A stretch of 64,000 nucleotides of DNA from Duganella sp. BuS-21 (GTDB taxonomy: Bacteria > Pseudomonadota > Gammaproteobacteria > Burkholderiales > Burkholderiaceae_D). This document shows, one piece after another, positions 1-8,802 of this stretch. The stretch is taken from assembly GCA_041874725.1 (NCBI GenBank), contig CP097466.1:2976001-3040000 (forward strand), read 5' to 3'. A program made the translations under genes and the position numbers. Below the pieces are notes generated by a model. The model was given only the letters and a program-made list of their open reading frames with translations. It was not told the origin of the DNA and ran no database searches. Within the stretch, counting starts at the first letter, position 1; each line of letters begins with the position of its first letter.

Positions 1-1
1 A

Positions 2-850
2 CCGTTCATCCAGGCCGAGGGACCGGGCGCGAAAGAGGGCACGGGCCTGGGCCTGACCATCTCGCGCGAATTCGTGCAGCTGATGGGCGGCACGCTGGCG
101 CTGCAATCGGCGCCCGGCGCCGGCGCCACCTTCTACTTTACGGTGGCGGTGCAGGTGGCCGACGAGGCGCCGCCGGCGGGCCAGGATGAAGTCAGCGCGC
201 TGGCGCCGCCGCAGCGCCGCCGCATCCTGGTGGCCGACGACAACGCCGACGGCTGCAGCTTGCTGGAAAGTCTGCTCAAGCCGCTGGGCTTCGATGTCGC
301 CGTGGTCGGCGACGGCGCGCAGGCGCTGGCCATGGTGGACGTGTGGCAGCCGGACCTGGTGTTCATGGACTGGCGCATGCCGGCGCTCGACGGCATCAGC
401 GCCACGCGCCGGATCCGCGCCAACCGGGAAGGCAAGCAGCCGCGCATCGTGATGCTGACCGCGTCGGCCTTCGCCGAGGAGCGCGACGAGGCGCTGAACG
501 CCGGCGCCGATGAGTTCATGCGCAAGCCGGTGGAGCAGGAACGTTTGTATGCGGTGCTGGAGCAGCAGCTGGGCCTGCAGTTCGTGCGGCGCCATCACGG
601 CGCGCGGCCGGCCGCGCCGGCGCCGCTGTCGTACGTCGACCTGCAGCGCCTGGAGCCAGCCCTGCGCGATGAGCTGAAGACCGCCTTGCAGGAATTGAAC
701 CTGTCGCGCGTGACCTTGCTCCTGGCGCCTTTGCCGCCGGCGCTGGCCGGGGTGGTGGCGAGCATCGACCACATGATCCAGCTGCACCAGTATCCGCAGC
801 TGTGCGCTTTGCTCGATCAGGCGGGAAACGAATTGGAACCGCAGGTCTGA
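2..850 (+). CDS. Hybrid sensor histidine kinase, C-terminal part (HATPase end plus receiver), truncated by window edge
   Basis: The reading frame is open from base 2, so the start lies outside the window. The first residues carry the G2 box of a histidine-kinase ATPase domain (GTGLGLTISREF). An 18-residue linker after that domain leads into a receiver domain beginning RRILVADDNADG. Its phospho-acceptor Asp lies in VFMDWRMP, the Thr in MLTAS and the Lys in MRKPVEQ. About 80 helical residues of unknown role follow the receiver. The protein should pass phosphate from the kinase core to its own receiver. The next gene, a c-di-GMP turnover protein with a receiver domain, starts 40 bp downstream on the same strand and is a likely partner. 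Confidence 0.85.
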   Translation, partial: PFIQAEGPGAKEGTGLGLTISREFVQLMGGTLALQSAPGAGATFYFTVAVQVADEAPPAGQDEVSALAPPQRRRILVADDNADGCSLLESLLKPLGFDVAVVGDGAQALAMVDVWQPDLVFMDWRMPALDGISATRRIRANREGKQPRIVMLTASAFAEERDEALNAGADEFMRKPVEQERLYAVLEQQLGLQFVRRHHGARPAAPAPLSYVDLQRLEPALRDELKTALQELNLSRVTLLLAPLPPALAGVVASIDHMIQLHQYPQLCALLDQAGNELEPQV

Positions 851-890
851 CCGGTATATCATGGCAGTTCATCAGGCGAGAGACATTTAC

Positions 891-3074
891 ATGCACCGGG
901 ATTTATCCGAACAACACACCAAGGGCGAAGTGCTGATCGTGGAGGACACGCCGGCCTCGCTCAAGCTGCTGAGCGACCTGCTGACGGAGGCCGGCTACTA
1001 CGTGCGCCAGGCGCCCAACGGCGAGCTGGCCCTGTGGACCGCGCAATCGCGGCCGCCGGAGCTGATTCTGCTCGACATCCGCATGCCCGGCATCGACGGC
1101 TTTGAAGTCTGCCGCCGCCTGAAGGCCACGCCGGAGCTGAGCCAGGTGCCGGTGATCTTCCTGTCGGCGCAGCACGACACCGACGACAAGGTGCGCGGTT
1201 TCGAACTGGGCGCGGTCGACTTCATCGCCAAGCCGTTCCAGACCGAAGAGATCCTGGCGCGCACCGACGCCCACGTCAAACTGGGCCGGGCGCAGAAGGC
1301 GCTGGCCAGCGAACGCGCCTTGCTGGAGGAGCGCGTGGCCGAGCGCACCGCCGAACTGGCCAAGGAAGTGGAACAGCGCCGCGCCAACGAAGAGTTCCTG
1401 CGCCTGGCCAGCCAGGTGTTTGAGGCGACCCAGGACGCCATCGTGGTGACCGACCGCGATGGGCATATCGTCGCCACCAATCCGGCCTTTACGCACATCT
1501 CCGGCTACACGGCGGACGAGGTGCGGGGGCAGGGCGTGGGCCTGCTGCACGCCGGCGACGCCGATGCCTCTTCGTTCGGCGCCATGGTGCAATCGGTGGT
1601 GGCCACCGGCCACTGGTCGGGCGAGATCCTGGCGCGCCGCAAGAACGGCGACACCTATCCCGGCCTGCTGAGCGCCTCCGTGGTGCGCGACGAAAACGGC
1701 AGCGTGATCAATCACGTCGCGGTATTCATGGACATCACCGAGCGCAAGGCCGAACAGCACCTGATCGATTTCCTGTCGAACCACGATGCGTTGACCGGCC
1801 TGCCGAACCGCATGCTGGCGCGCCAGCGCTTCATGCACACGCTGGCCGCCGCGCGCCGCGAAGGGCGCTGCGTGGCCGTCATGTGCCTGGACCTGGACCG
1901 CTTCAAGAGCATCAACGACTCCTACGGCCATGACATGGGCGACAAGGCGCTGCAGGTGGTGTCGCGCTACCTGACCGAAACCGTGCGCGAAGACGACATC
2001 GTCACACGTCAGGGCGGCGACGAATTCCAGGTCATCGTTGCCGACGACACGCAGCTGACCGCCACCATCGCGCTGGCGCAAAAGATATTGGCCGGGCTGC
2101 GCAAGGAACTGGTGATCGACGGCCAGCAGATCACCGTCACCTCCAGCATCGGCATCGCCGTCAGCCTGACCGACGGCGAGAGCTTCGATGAACTGGTGCG
2201 CAACGCCGACACGGCGCTGTTCCGCGCCAAGGAAATCGGCCGCGACAACTACGCCTTCTTCACCGAGCGCATGGACGCCGAGATCCGCGACAAGCTGGCG
2301 ATCCAGGGCCAGCTGCGCGGCGCCATCGCGCGCGACGAATTCGAAGTCCACTATCAGCCGCAGGTGTGCCTGAAGACCGGCGCCATGGTCGGCGCCGAAG
2401 CGCTGCTGCGCTGGGAGAATGCGGTGCTGGGCAAGGTGCCGCCGAATCGCTTCATCCCGCTGGCCGAGGAATACGGCCTGGTGAACTCGATCGGCGAATG
2501 GGTGCTGGAAAGCGTGTGCGCGCAGATGAAGGTGTGGCACGACCAGGGCCTGGGCAAGATCAAGGTGGCGGTCAACCTGGCGGCCGGGCAGTTCGCCAAC
2601 GATGCCACCGTGCCGTATGTGGAAAGCACGCTGCGCAAGTTCGGCGTGGCGCCGGAATACCTGGGCCTGGAAATCACCGAGGGCACGGTGATGGGCGATC
2701 CGAACAAGGCGGTGGCGGCGCTGCGCCTCCTGAAGGACATCGGCGTCGGCATCTCGCTGGACGACTTCGGCACCGGCTATTCCAGCCTCAGTTACCTGAA
2801 GCGCTTCCCGATCGACGTGCTGAAGATCGATAAATCGTTTGTCGACGACGTTACCACCAACAGCGCCGATGCGGCGATCGCCCTGTCGGTGATTTCGCTG
2901 GCGCACAACCTGAACATGCGCGTGATCGCGGAAGGTGTTGAGACGCGCGAACAGGTGCAATTCCTCGCCGAGCGCGGTTGCGATGAAATGCAGGGCTATT
3001 ATTTCAGCCGCCCGGTCAATGCCGAAAGCTTCACCGCGCTGCTGCGCGAACGCCGCACCTTGTCGGACATATAA
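891..3074 (+). CDS. REC-PAS-GGDEF-EAL c-di-GMP turnover protein
   Basis: About 727 residues in four modules: an N-terminal receiver (phospho-acceptor in LLDIRMPG), a coiled linker, a PAS domain (about 175-290), GGDEF (about 295-460) and EAL (about 470-720). The cyclase motif is intact (RQGGDEF), and an inhibitory RxxD site (REDD) sits five residues before it. The phosphodiesterase residues are also present: EALLRW, VNLA, LEITEG, DDFGTGYSSL, KIDKSF and AEGVET. Both activities are therefore possible. I chose the ATG at 891 because GCGAGAG lies just upstream. An in-frame ATG at 861 has no ribosome-binding site. The kinase-receiver gene just upstream suggests phosphorelay control of c-di-GMP. Confidence 0.9.
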   Translation: MHRDLSEQHTKGEVLIVEDTPASLKLLSDLLTEAGYYVRQAPNGELALWTAQSRPPELILLDIRMPGIDGFEVCRRLKATPELSQVPVIFLSAQHDTDDKVRGFELGAVDFIAKPFQTEEILARTDAHVKLGRAQKALASERALLEERVAERTAELAKEVEQRRANEEFLRLASQVFEATQDAIVVTDRDGHIVATNPAFTHISGYTADEVRGQGVGLLHAGDADASSFGAMVQSVVATGHWSGEILARRKNGDTYPGLLSASVVRDENGSVINHVAVFMDITERKAEQHLIDFLSNHDALTGLPNRMLARQRFMHTLAAARREGRCVAVMCLDLDRFKSINDSYGHDMGDKALQVVSRYLTETVREDDIVTRQGGDEFQVIVADDTQLTATIALAQKILAGLRKELVIDGQQITVTSSIGIAVSLTDGESFDELVRNADTALFRAKEIGRDNYAFFTERMDAEIRDKLAIQGQLRGAIARDEFEVHYQPQVCLKTGAMVGAEALLRWENAVLGKVPPNRFIPLAEEYGLVNSIGEWVLESVCAQMKVWHDQGLGKIKVAVNLAAGQFANDATVPYVESTLRKFGVAPEYLGLEITEGTVMGDPNKAVAALRLLKDIGVGISLDDFGTGYSSLSYLKRFPIDVLKIDKSFVDDVTTNSADAAIALSVISLAHNLNMRVIAEGVETREQVQFLAERGCDEMQGYYFSRPVNAESFTALLRERRTLSDI

Positions 3075-3090
3075 ATCAACCTGGAGTCTT

Positions 3091-4869
3091 ATGGAAAAGA
3101 AGTTCAGTAGCGCCATTGCCGGCGCCGTCATGCTGGTCTGCATTAGCGCCGGCGCCGGCGCCGCCAACCCTGCCGTGAAAGCCGGCCCGGCCGACGCCCG
3201 GTTCAAGGCGATCTACACCCAGGAATGGACATGGCGCCTGAGCCAGAAGCAGGAAGACGGCGAGGACGACGACAGCAGCGGGGTGTCGCCATCGCTGCCG
3301 CGCATCGACGTCGCCACCCAGAACCAGCGCACGGCCTATTGGCAGGGCGTGATGAGGAAGCTGGACGGCATCCAGCAAGCCAGCCTGTCGGCGCCGGAGC
3401 GCATCAACTACCAGGTATATAAGGCGCAGATCGCCGCCTATATCGCGGCCCAGGAATTCCGCGAATATGAAAAGCCGCTGAACGCCGATTCGGCCTTCTG
3501 GTCGAATATGGCCGGCACCGCGCGCCGCCCGATGACCAAGGAAAAAGAATACCGCGACTACCTCAAGCAACTGACCGACGTGCCGCGCTACTTCAACGAG
3601 GAAATCGTCAACATGCGCGCCGGCCTGGCGCGCGGCTTCACGCCGCCGAAAGTCACGCTGGTGGGCCGCGACAGTTCCATCACCTCGGTGAGCGAGGCGA
3701 AAACGCCGCAGGAGACGGTCTACTACCTGCCGTTCAAGACCATGCCGGCGACCATGCCGGCGGCGCAGCAGGAAGAGCTGCGGGCGCAGGCCGTGAAGGC
3801 GATCCAGACCTACGTGATTCCGGCGCACCAGGCGCTGTTGAAGTTCATGCGCGAAGAGTATGTGCCGAAGGCGCGCGAGGAACTGGCGGCGCAGAGCCTG
3901 CCGAATGGTAAGGCCTATTACCAGTCGAAGATCGTCGAATTCACCACCACCGCGATGAGCGCGGACCAGATCCACAACATCGGCCTGGAGGAAATGGCCA
4001 AGATCCGCGCCGAGATGCACGACGTGATCAAGCAGGTCAAGTTCCAGGGCGACCTGCCGGCCTTCCTGCAGTTCCTGCGCACCGATCCGCAGTTCTACGC
4101 CAAGACGCCGGAAGAGCTGCTGATGCGCTCCGCGTGGGTGGCCAAGAAGTTCGACGCCAAGGTCTCGCAGTACTTCGGCTACCTGCCGCGCCGCCGCTTC
4201 GCGGTGATCCCGGTGCCGGACGACCAGGCGCCTTTCTACACCTCGGGCCGTGGCGGTCCGGGCGTCTACCTGGTCAACACTTACAACCTGCCGTCGCGCG
4301 CGCTGTACAGCATGCCGGCGTTGACCCTGCACGAATCGGCGCCGGGTCACGCCTTCCAGATGCCGGTGGCGATGGAGCAGAAGGGCCGTCCGCCGTTCCG
4401 CAACGCGTATATCTCGGCCTTCGGCGAAGGCTGGGCGCTGTACAGCGAACGCCTGGGCGTGGAGATGGGCATGTACGAAACGCCGTATGAAGTATTCGGC
4501 ATGCTCAGTTACCAGGCCTGGCGCGCTTCGCGCCTGGTGGTGGACACGGGCCTGCACAGCAAGGGCTGGACCCGCAAGCAGGCGCAGGATTATCTGCATG
4601 CGAACACCGCGCTGTCGCAGCACGAAATCGAAACGGAAGTGGACCGCTACATCTCGTGGCCGGGCCAGGCCTTGTCCTACTACCTGGGCGAGATGAGCAT
4701 CATCAACGCGCGCACGAAGGCGGAGAAAGCGCTGGGCAGCAAGTTCGACATCCGCGCCTTCCACGACACCGTGCTGCAACTGGGGTCGGTGCCGCTGCCG
4801 GTGATGGAGGCGCGCATCGAGCAATTCATCGCCGAAGGCGGCAAGAGCCCGTATCCAGACCTGGAGTGA
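3091..4869 (+). CDS. DUF885 family protein, predicted secreted metallopeptidase-like
   Basis: About 592 residues with an N-terminal signal peptide (hydrophobic IAGAVMLVCISAGAGAA). The C-terminal half has an HExxxGH-type motif (HESAPGHAF) followed by GEGWALYSERL, both hallmarks of the DUF885 family. Members are thought to be zinc-dependent peptidases, but few have been tested, so activity is inferred. The ATG follows a CTGGAGTCTT ribosome-binding site and lies 16 bp after the preceding stop. An in-frame open stretch further upstream lies inside the c-di-GMP gene and is not used. Confidence 0.85.
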   Translation: MEKKFSSAIAGAVMLVCISAGAGAANPAVKAGPADARFKAIYTQEWTWRLSQKQEDGEDDDSSGVSPSLPRIDVATQNQRTAYWQGVMRKLDGIQQASLSAPERINYQVYKAQIAAYIAAQEFREYEKPLNADSAFWSNMAGTARRPMTKEKEYRDYLKQLTDVPRYFNEEIVNMRAGLARGFTPPKVTLVGRDSSITSVSEAKTPQETVYYLPFKTMPATMPAAQQEELRAQAVKAIQTYVIPAHQALLKFMREEYVPKAREELAAQSLPNGKAYYQSKIVEFTTTAMSADQIHNIGLEEMAKIRAEMHDVIKQVKFQGDLPAFLQFLRTDPQFYAKTPEELLMRSAWVAKKFDAKVSQYFGYLPRRRFAVIPVPDDQAPFYTSGRGGPGVYLVNTYNLPSRALYSMPALTLHESAPGHAFQMPVAMEQKGRPPFRNAYISAFGEGWALYSERLGVEMGMYETPYEVFGMLSYQAWRASRLVVDTGLHSKGWTRKQAQDYLHANTALSQHEIETEVDRYISWPGQALSYYLGEMSIINARTKAEKALGSKFDIRAFHDTVLQLGSVPLPVMEARIEQFIAEGGKSPYPDLE

Positions 4870-4954
4870 TGGTGGTGTGCGGTGACAAAGCGTGTATTTC
4901 GGGAGGCGGTCGGGCGGCTACAATGATGCACCTCTGACTTACTCCGGTTTCGCT

Positions 4955-6277
4955 TTGAAAAAGACTTTACTTGCCATTACCGCCGCCAGCGCCCTGCTGG
5001 CGGCCTCGGTCCACGCCAATGAAAAGCCGGCGTCGGCGCCCAAGCGCAATCCGCTCCCTGAATTTATCACCGATGAAAATAGCGCGACGCTCGACCAGGC
5101 AGCCAAGGAGCTGCGCGCCGCGCAAGGCGACGAACGCAATGTGGCCAGGCAGTTAGCCAACTACGCCAGGTTTGAATTCTCGCCGGAGCTGCGTCCCAAG
5201 CTAAAGGCAATCTTCGGCAGCGAACGTCCGCTGCCGATGCAGCGCGCGCCGGACAGCAAGGGGCAGATCAACTACGTTGCCACGCTGGCACCGTATCTTT
5301 GGGTACAAGGCAACGGTACCGACTTCAGCTGGAGCGAACTGAGCGCCAAGGTATCGACCGACAAGGCCGGCCGCAGCATGAACGTCGACGCCAGCTGGCC
5401 ATCGCTGGTGATCGCGCGCCAGGAGGGTTCGATGGGCGTGCGCGACATGCGCATGACCAGTCGCCTGCAATACGGCGCCGACGGCATGGGCTATGGCACA
5501 ACCACCTTCGGCATCGCCTCGATCACCGTGCGCGAGGTTGCCGTCGGCGGCAGGGAGGCCGCTGAACTGATGCGCTTTGAGGACATGCAGGCACGTTCCC
5601 AGTCGGTGCGCCGTGGCGCCATGGTGGACATCGGCTACCGCTCTTCGATCAAGGCGATCGTGTTTGGCGCCGAGCGCGTGGAGCGCACCAGCTTTGCCTT
5701 CCGCCTGACGAACATCCCCGTCAAGGCCATGGCGGAACTGGAAAAGGACATGCGCGACCAGAAAATCGGCCAGCTGGCGCCTGAAGCGCAAGTCCAGCTG
5801 ACGCTGCGCAAGGTGACGGATTTTGGCAAGCGTGTGGCGAAGGCTGGCGCCACGCTGTACATCGACGATCTCAGCGCGGCATATCGCGGCAATACCGCAT
5901 CGCTGAAGGGCAGCCTGACGTTCCACAAGGTGGTGGATGCGGATTTCGACAACGTGACGGCGCTGATGAAGAAGCTGGTGGCGCGCTTTAGCCTACGTCT
6001 GCCGGTGGCTTTGGTCAGGGATGTAGGCCGCGCTTTGGCAGCGAAGTCGGTCAATCCCGATGCACCGGATGCCGCGCGACAGATCGATGCTGGCGCTGAC
6101 GGATTGGTCAGCATGGTGGTCGGCAAGGCCGTATCGGGCGGCTACGCCGTGGTCGAGAAAGATGAACTGCGTTCGATGATCGAGTTCAGGAACGGCAGGC
6201 TGACCGTGAACGGCCAAGTGCTCGACCTGCAAAAGGTGAACTTCGGCGGCAAACCTTCAGAGCAGGGCAAGGAATAA
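4955..6277 (+). CDS. DUF945 (YdgA)-like secreted protein, TTG start
   Basis: About 440 residues. No ATG fits the beginning, but a TTG at 4955 gives a clean signal peptide (KKTLLAITAASALLAASVHA), so I take it as the start. The body alternates short beta-strands with phrases typical of DUF945/YdgA proteins (GYRSSIKAIVFGAERVERT, LTNIPVKAMAELEKDM). These are periplasmic or envelope proteins of unknown function. The stop codon overlaps the start of the next gene (TAATG), so the two are probably translationally coupled. The family call is from recalled sequence style, not a search. Confidence 0.7.
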   Translation: MKKTLLAITAASALLAASVHANEKPASAPKRNPLPEFITDENSATLDQAAKELRAAQGDERNVARQLANYARFEFSPELRPKLKAIFGSERPLPMQRAPDSKGQINYVATLAPYLWVQGNGTDFSWSELSAKVSTDKAGRSMNVDASWPSLVIARQEGSMGVRDMRMTSRLQYGADGMGYGTTTFGIASITVREVAVGGREAAELMRFEDMQARSQSVRRGAMVDIGYRSSIKAIVFGAERVERTSFAFRLTNIPVKAMAELEKDMRDQKIGQLAPEAQVQLTLRKVTDFGKRVAKAGATLYIDDLSAAYRGNTASLKGSLTFHKVVDADFDNVTALMKKLVARFSLRLPVALVRDVGRALAAKSVNPDAPDAARQIDAGADGLVSMVVGKAVSGGYAVVEKDELRSMIEFRNGRLTVNGQVLDLQKVNFGGKPSEQGKE

Positions 6278-6864
6278 TGACGCCGGTAGCGCATGATGAA
6301 CTTGAACGGCGCCTGTGCGGGATCGCCGACCGCTCGACATGGTTTTCGGCCGCGTTGCGCGCCGCGCGCGAGCTGGAACTGTCATCCTGGTGCATCGGCG
6401 CCGGGGCGGTGCGCAACCTGGTGTGGGACGCCTTGCACGGCTACTCGACGCCGACGCCCTTGGCCGATCTCGATCTGGTCTATTTCGATGCGTCCGACCT
6501 GTCGACGGAGCGGGAAGCGGCACTGCAGCAACGCCTGTCGGCGGCGATGCCCGGCATTCCTTGGGAAGTGAGCAATCAGGCGGCGGTACACCTGTGGTTC
6601 GAAGACCAGTTCGGCCACGCGGTCGAGCCGCTGCAATCGCTGCACGAGGCGGTGGCCTCGTGGCCCGAATACGCCACTTCGGTGGGCCTGCGCCTGCGTG
6701 CGGACGAGACGATCGACGTGATCGCGCCGCATGGCCTGGAGGATTTGTTCAACTGCGTGGTGCGCCGCAATCCGACCCGCGTCAGCGTCGACACCTACCA
6801 CATGCGCGTGCAGCAGAAGAAGTACGCGCTGCGCTGGCCGCGCGTGACCGTGCTGGCAGACTAG
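6277..6864 (+). CDS. Nucleotidyltransferase family protein (DUF925-like)
   Basis: A 195-residue cytosolic protein. The segment WCIGAGAVRNLVWD, followed by PLADLDLVYFD, matches the G-S/A plus DxD pattern of a minimal nucleotidyltransferase fold. The C-terminal half (HGLEDLFNCVVRRNP) is typical of the DUF925/COG3575 group. Substrate is unknown. The ATG overlaps the stop of the preceding DUF945-like gene by one base, so expression is probably coupled, although the two proteins act in different compartments. Confidence 0.75.
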   Translation: MTPVAHDELERRLCGIADRSTWFSAALRAARELELSSWCIGAGAVRNLVWDALHGYSTPTPLADLDLVYFDASDLSTEREAALQQRLSAAMPGIPWEVSNQAAVHLWFEDQFGHAVEPLQSLHEAVASWPEYATSVGLRLRADETIDVIAPHGLEDLFNCVVRRNPTRVSVDTYHMRVQQKKYALRWPRVTVLAD

Positions 6865-6966
6865 GCTGGGGACTCAGGCCGCCGGCGCGAGGCGATAGCA
6901 AGCCTGGTTGGCGCTCGGACCGGAGTACGGCCTGATCGACCGAGTGTTGCTCACCCGCGCGCTGGA

Positions 6967-7860
6967 TTAGCGCAGCATGTCGGCGGCGATCCAGTCCAGC
7001 ACCGATGGGCGGTGCGGCTGCCAGCCCAGTTGCTTGCGGGCGCGTTCGCCGCGCACGCGGCTGTTGGAGCCGAGGCCGTAGGAGGCCATTTCGTCGCCCC
7101 ATTCTTGCGTGGCTTGTTCCAGCGGCCAGTCCTGCGCCGGGCCGAGCTTCAGCGCCTTGGCGATGGCGGCGGTCATGTCGCGGAACGCCGCTTCGCCGCT
7201 TTCCACGAAGTAGAAGGCGCCGGCTTCGGTTTTCTCCAATGCCAGCAGATACAGGTCCACCACGTCGTCGATGTGTACATTCGACCAGATGTTGCGGCCG
7301 GGGCCGACGTGACGCACGATGCCGCTCTTGCGCGCCTGCTTGAGCAGGCGTGGCAGCTGCACCGAATCGCGCGGCAGCGCGCCGTGGCCGTAGATCAGGG
7401 TATTGCACAGCACCGCCGAGCGCACGCCTTTCTTGGCCGCATCCAGCACCAGCTTGTCGATGGCCACGCGCGCGGCCTTGTCGGCGGTTGGTTCCGGCAG
7501 CTTGTCTTCGTAGTAGATCTGGTCCGTGCCTTCGCCGCCGGAAGCATCGCCGACGATGCTCGAACCGCTGGTGTGCAGGAATACCTTGCCGCTGCCGGCC
7601 AGCGCGTCGACGAAGGCTTCCACCGCCGCGCGGTTGTCGCTGCTGGCGGCGTTGATGACGGCGTCGGCCGCCTGCGCCTGTGCGATCAGCAACTCGCGGT
7701 CGGTCAGGGAACCGAGCACGCCGGTCACGCCGATTGTGCGGACTGCATCCAGCTGCTCGGGCTTGCGCACCAGACCCACGACATCATGCCCGGCCTTGAC
7801 CAGGCCTGCGGCGATTGAGCTTCCGATAAAACCTGCCGCGCCGGTGATGAATACTTTCAT
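6967..7860 (-). CDS. NAD(P)-dependent epimerase/dehydratase (extended SDR)
   Basis: 297 residues starting at ATG 7860, which follows GTGGAGCACAGC. The N-terminus is a Rossmann dinucleotide motif (VFITGAAGFIGSSIAAGL). The family's TSG...Y...K region is partly visible: HTSGSSIVG, then IYYEDKLPEPT and later RVAIDKLVLDAA. The protein therefore looks like an atypical extended short-chain dehydrogenase acting on a sugar nucleotide or small carbonyl compound. It stands alone, convergent with the nucleotidyltransferase-like gene. No substrate clue comes from the neighbours. Confidence 0.85.
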   Translation of the reverse strand: MKVFITGAAGFIGSSIAAGLVKAGHDVVGLVRKPEQLDAVRTIGVTGVLGSLTDRELLIAQAQAADAVINAASSDNRAAVEAFVDALAGSGKVFLHTSGSSIVGDASGGEGTDQIYYEDKLPEPTADKAARVAIDKLVLDAAKKGVRSAVLCNTLIYGHGALPRDSVQLPRLLKQARKSGIVRHVGPGRNIWSNVHIDDVVDLYLLALEKTEAGAFYFVESGEAAFRDMTAAIAKALKLGPAQDWPLEQATQEWGDEMASYGLGSNSRVRGERARKQLGWQPHRPSVLDWIAADMLR

Positions 7861-8062
7861 GCTGTGCTCCACGTGAATTCAGGAAGCCACCAGTATGGGG
7901 ACAAAGCACGGGCGTACATAGACAGCAACGCGCAAAGTTCAATTGAGCGAGGGGCAAGAATCGACAACGATGTCACTGGAGGGGGGAATTTCGCGCGGGT
8001 TTGGGCGCTGGATATTGCGAAGCGCGTAGCCTTGGTTTGCGGGCTGCGGCGGGTGATGCTAT

Positions 8063-8581
8063 TTAGAAGTACACGGTCGCGGTGATGGTCGAACGGTAGG
8101 TATCCGGTTGCGGCGTTGCCTGTGCCGGGATGGTGCCGTGGACGGTGAGATTTTGCGTGCTGCCGCTGCCGGTGCCCGAGACGGTGTCGGTGCCTTGGGT
8201 GTTGCCCCAGTTGGCGCCGCCGGCGGTTTGGGTCAGGGCGTAGTTCACGGTGCTGGTGTTGCCGGCCGTACCGCTCAAGACGCGCGCGCCGACGGTGGAG
8301 CCGGTGCCGCTGCCGGCGCTCAGGCCGACGTTGTACGGGGTGGTGTTGGTGCACACGATGTTGAGCGTGGTGTTGACGTTGACCGCAGTGGCCAGCACGC
8401 CTTGCGTTTGGCCGAAGTCGAGCTGGTTGGCGGCGATGGTGCAGTCGGCGATGATCTTCAGCGTGACGTCGAACGTGGTGTTGCGGCTGCCGTTGCTATA
8501 GGTTGCGGCACCGCTCAGCAGCGGCAGCAGCGTGACACCGAGCGCGGTTGCCAGAGCTGCGCGGGACAGGGACTTGCTCAT
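8063..8581 (-). CDS. Spore coat U (SCPU) domain secreted protein
   Basis: 172 residues with a Sec signal peptide (SRAALATALGVTLLPLLSGAA). The mature part looks like an SCPU domain: TFDVTLKIIADCTI at the start, paired cysteines, a Gly/Ser/Thr-rich beta-sandwich middle, and a C-terminal strand ending in TVYF. Such domains form the subunits of archaic chaperone-usher pili (Csu type). No chaperone or usher is nearby, so this is an orphan copy. Two adjacent ATGs (8584 and 8581) follow a GGAGG site; 8581 has the better spacing. Confidence 0.85.
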   Translation of the reverse strand: MSKSLSRAALATALGVTLLPLLSGAATYSNGSRNTTFDVTLKIIADCTIAANQLDFGQTQGVLATAVNVNTTLNIVCTNTTPYNVGLSAGSGTGSTVGARVLSGTAGNTSTVNYALTQTAGGANWGNTQGTDTVSGTGSGSTQNLTVHGTIPAQATPQPDTYRSTITATVYF

Positions 8582-8670
8582 CATAATGACCTCCATTGAG
8601 TGAATCGACCGGCGCGTCCAACACAACTTTAGTTTCCGCGCTTCAATGGATTCTATTATTCCTCAACAGT

Positions 8671-8696
8671 AAAAACGCCGCTTTTGCTGAAAGCGG
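8671..8696 (-). terminator. Rho-independent terminator of the MORN/TonB-C gene
   Basis: On the minus strand a 7-bp stem (CCGCTTT / AAAGCGG) with a 5-base loop is followed by CG and five Ts. It lies about 105 bp past the stop of the minus-strand gene that ends at 8803, and upstream of the SCPU gene. Confidence 0.55.
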
Positions 8697-8802
8697 AAGT
8701 ACTTTTGCTTGCGTAGAAAATGCCAAAATATTTTGCTGGGCGGCACTTTTTTACAACAGCCCCCTTTTGCGCGCGGCGAAAAATCCTGGCAATGCGCTGG
8801 GC

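Noticed and set aside
903..3206. Long antisense open frame of 767 codons opposite the c-di-GMP gene
   Set aside because: High third-position GC opens frames opposite real genes; the product is His/Ala/Arg-rich without recognisable domains. The same applies to antisense frames at 3076-4824, 10992-13058 and 39943-42486.
6899..6970. Short open stretch reading PEYGLIDRVLLTRALD-stop, like the end of a ClpP-type protease
   Set aside because: Only about 20 residues, preceded by a stop and overlapping the convergent epimerase gene; could be a pseudogene scrap but is too short to support.
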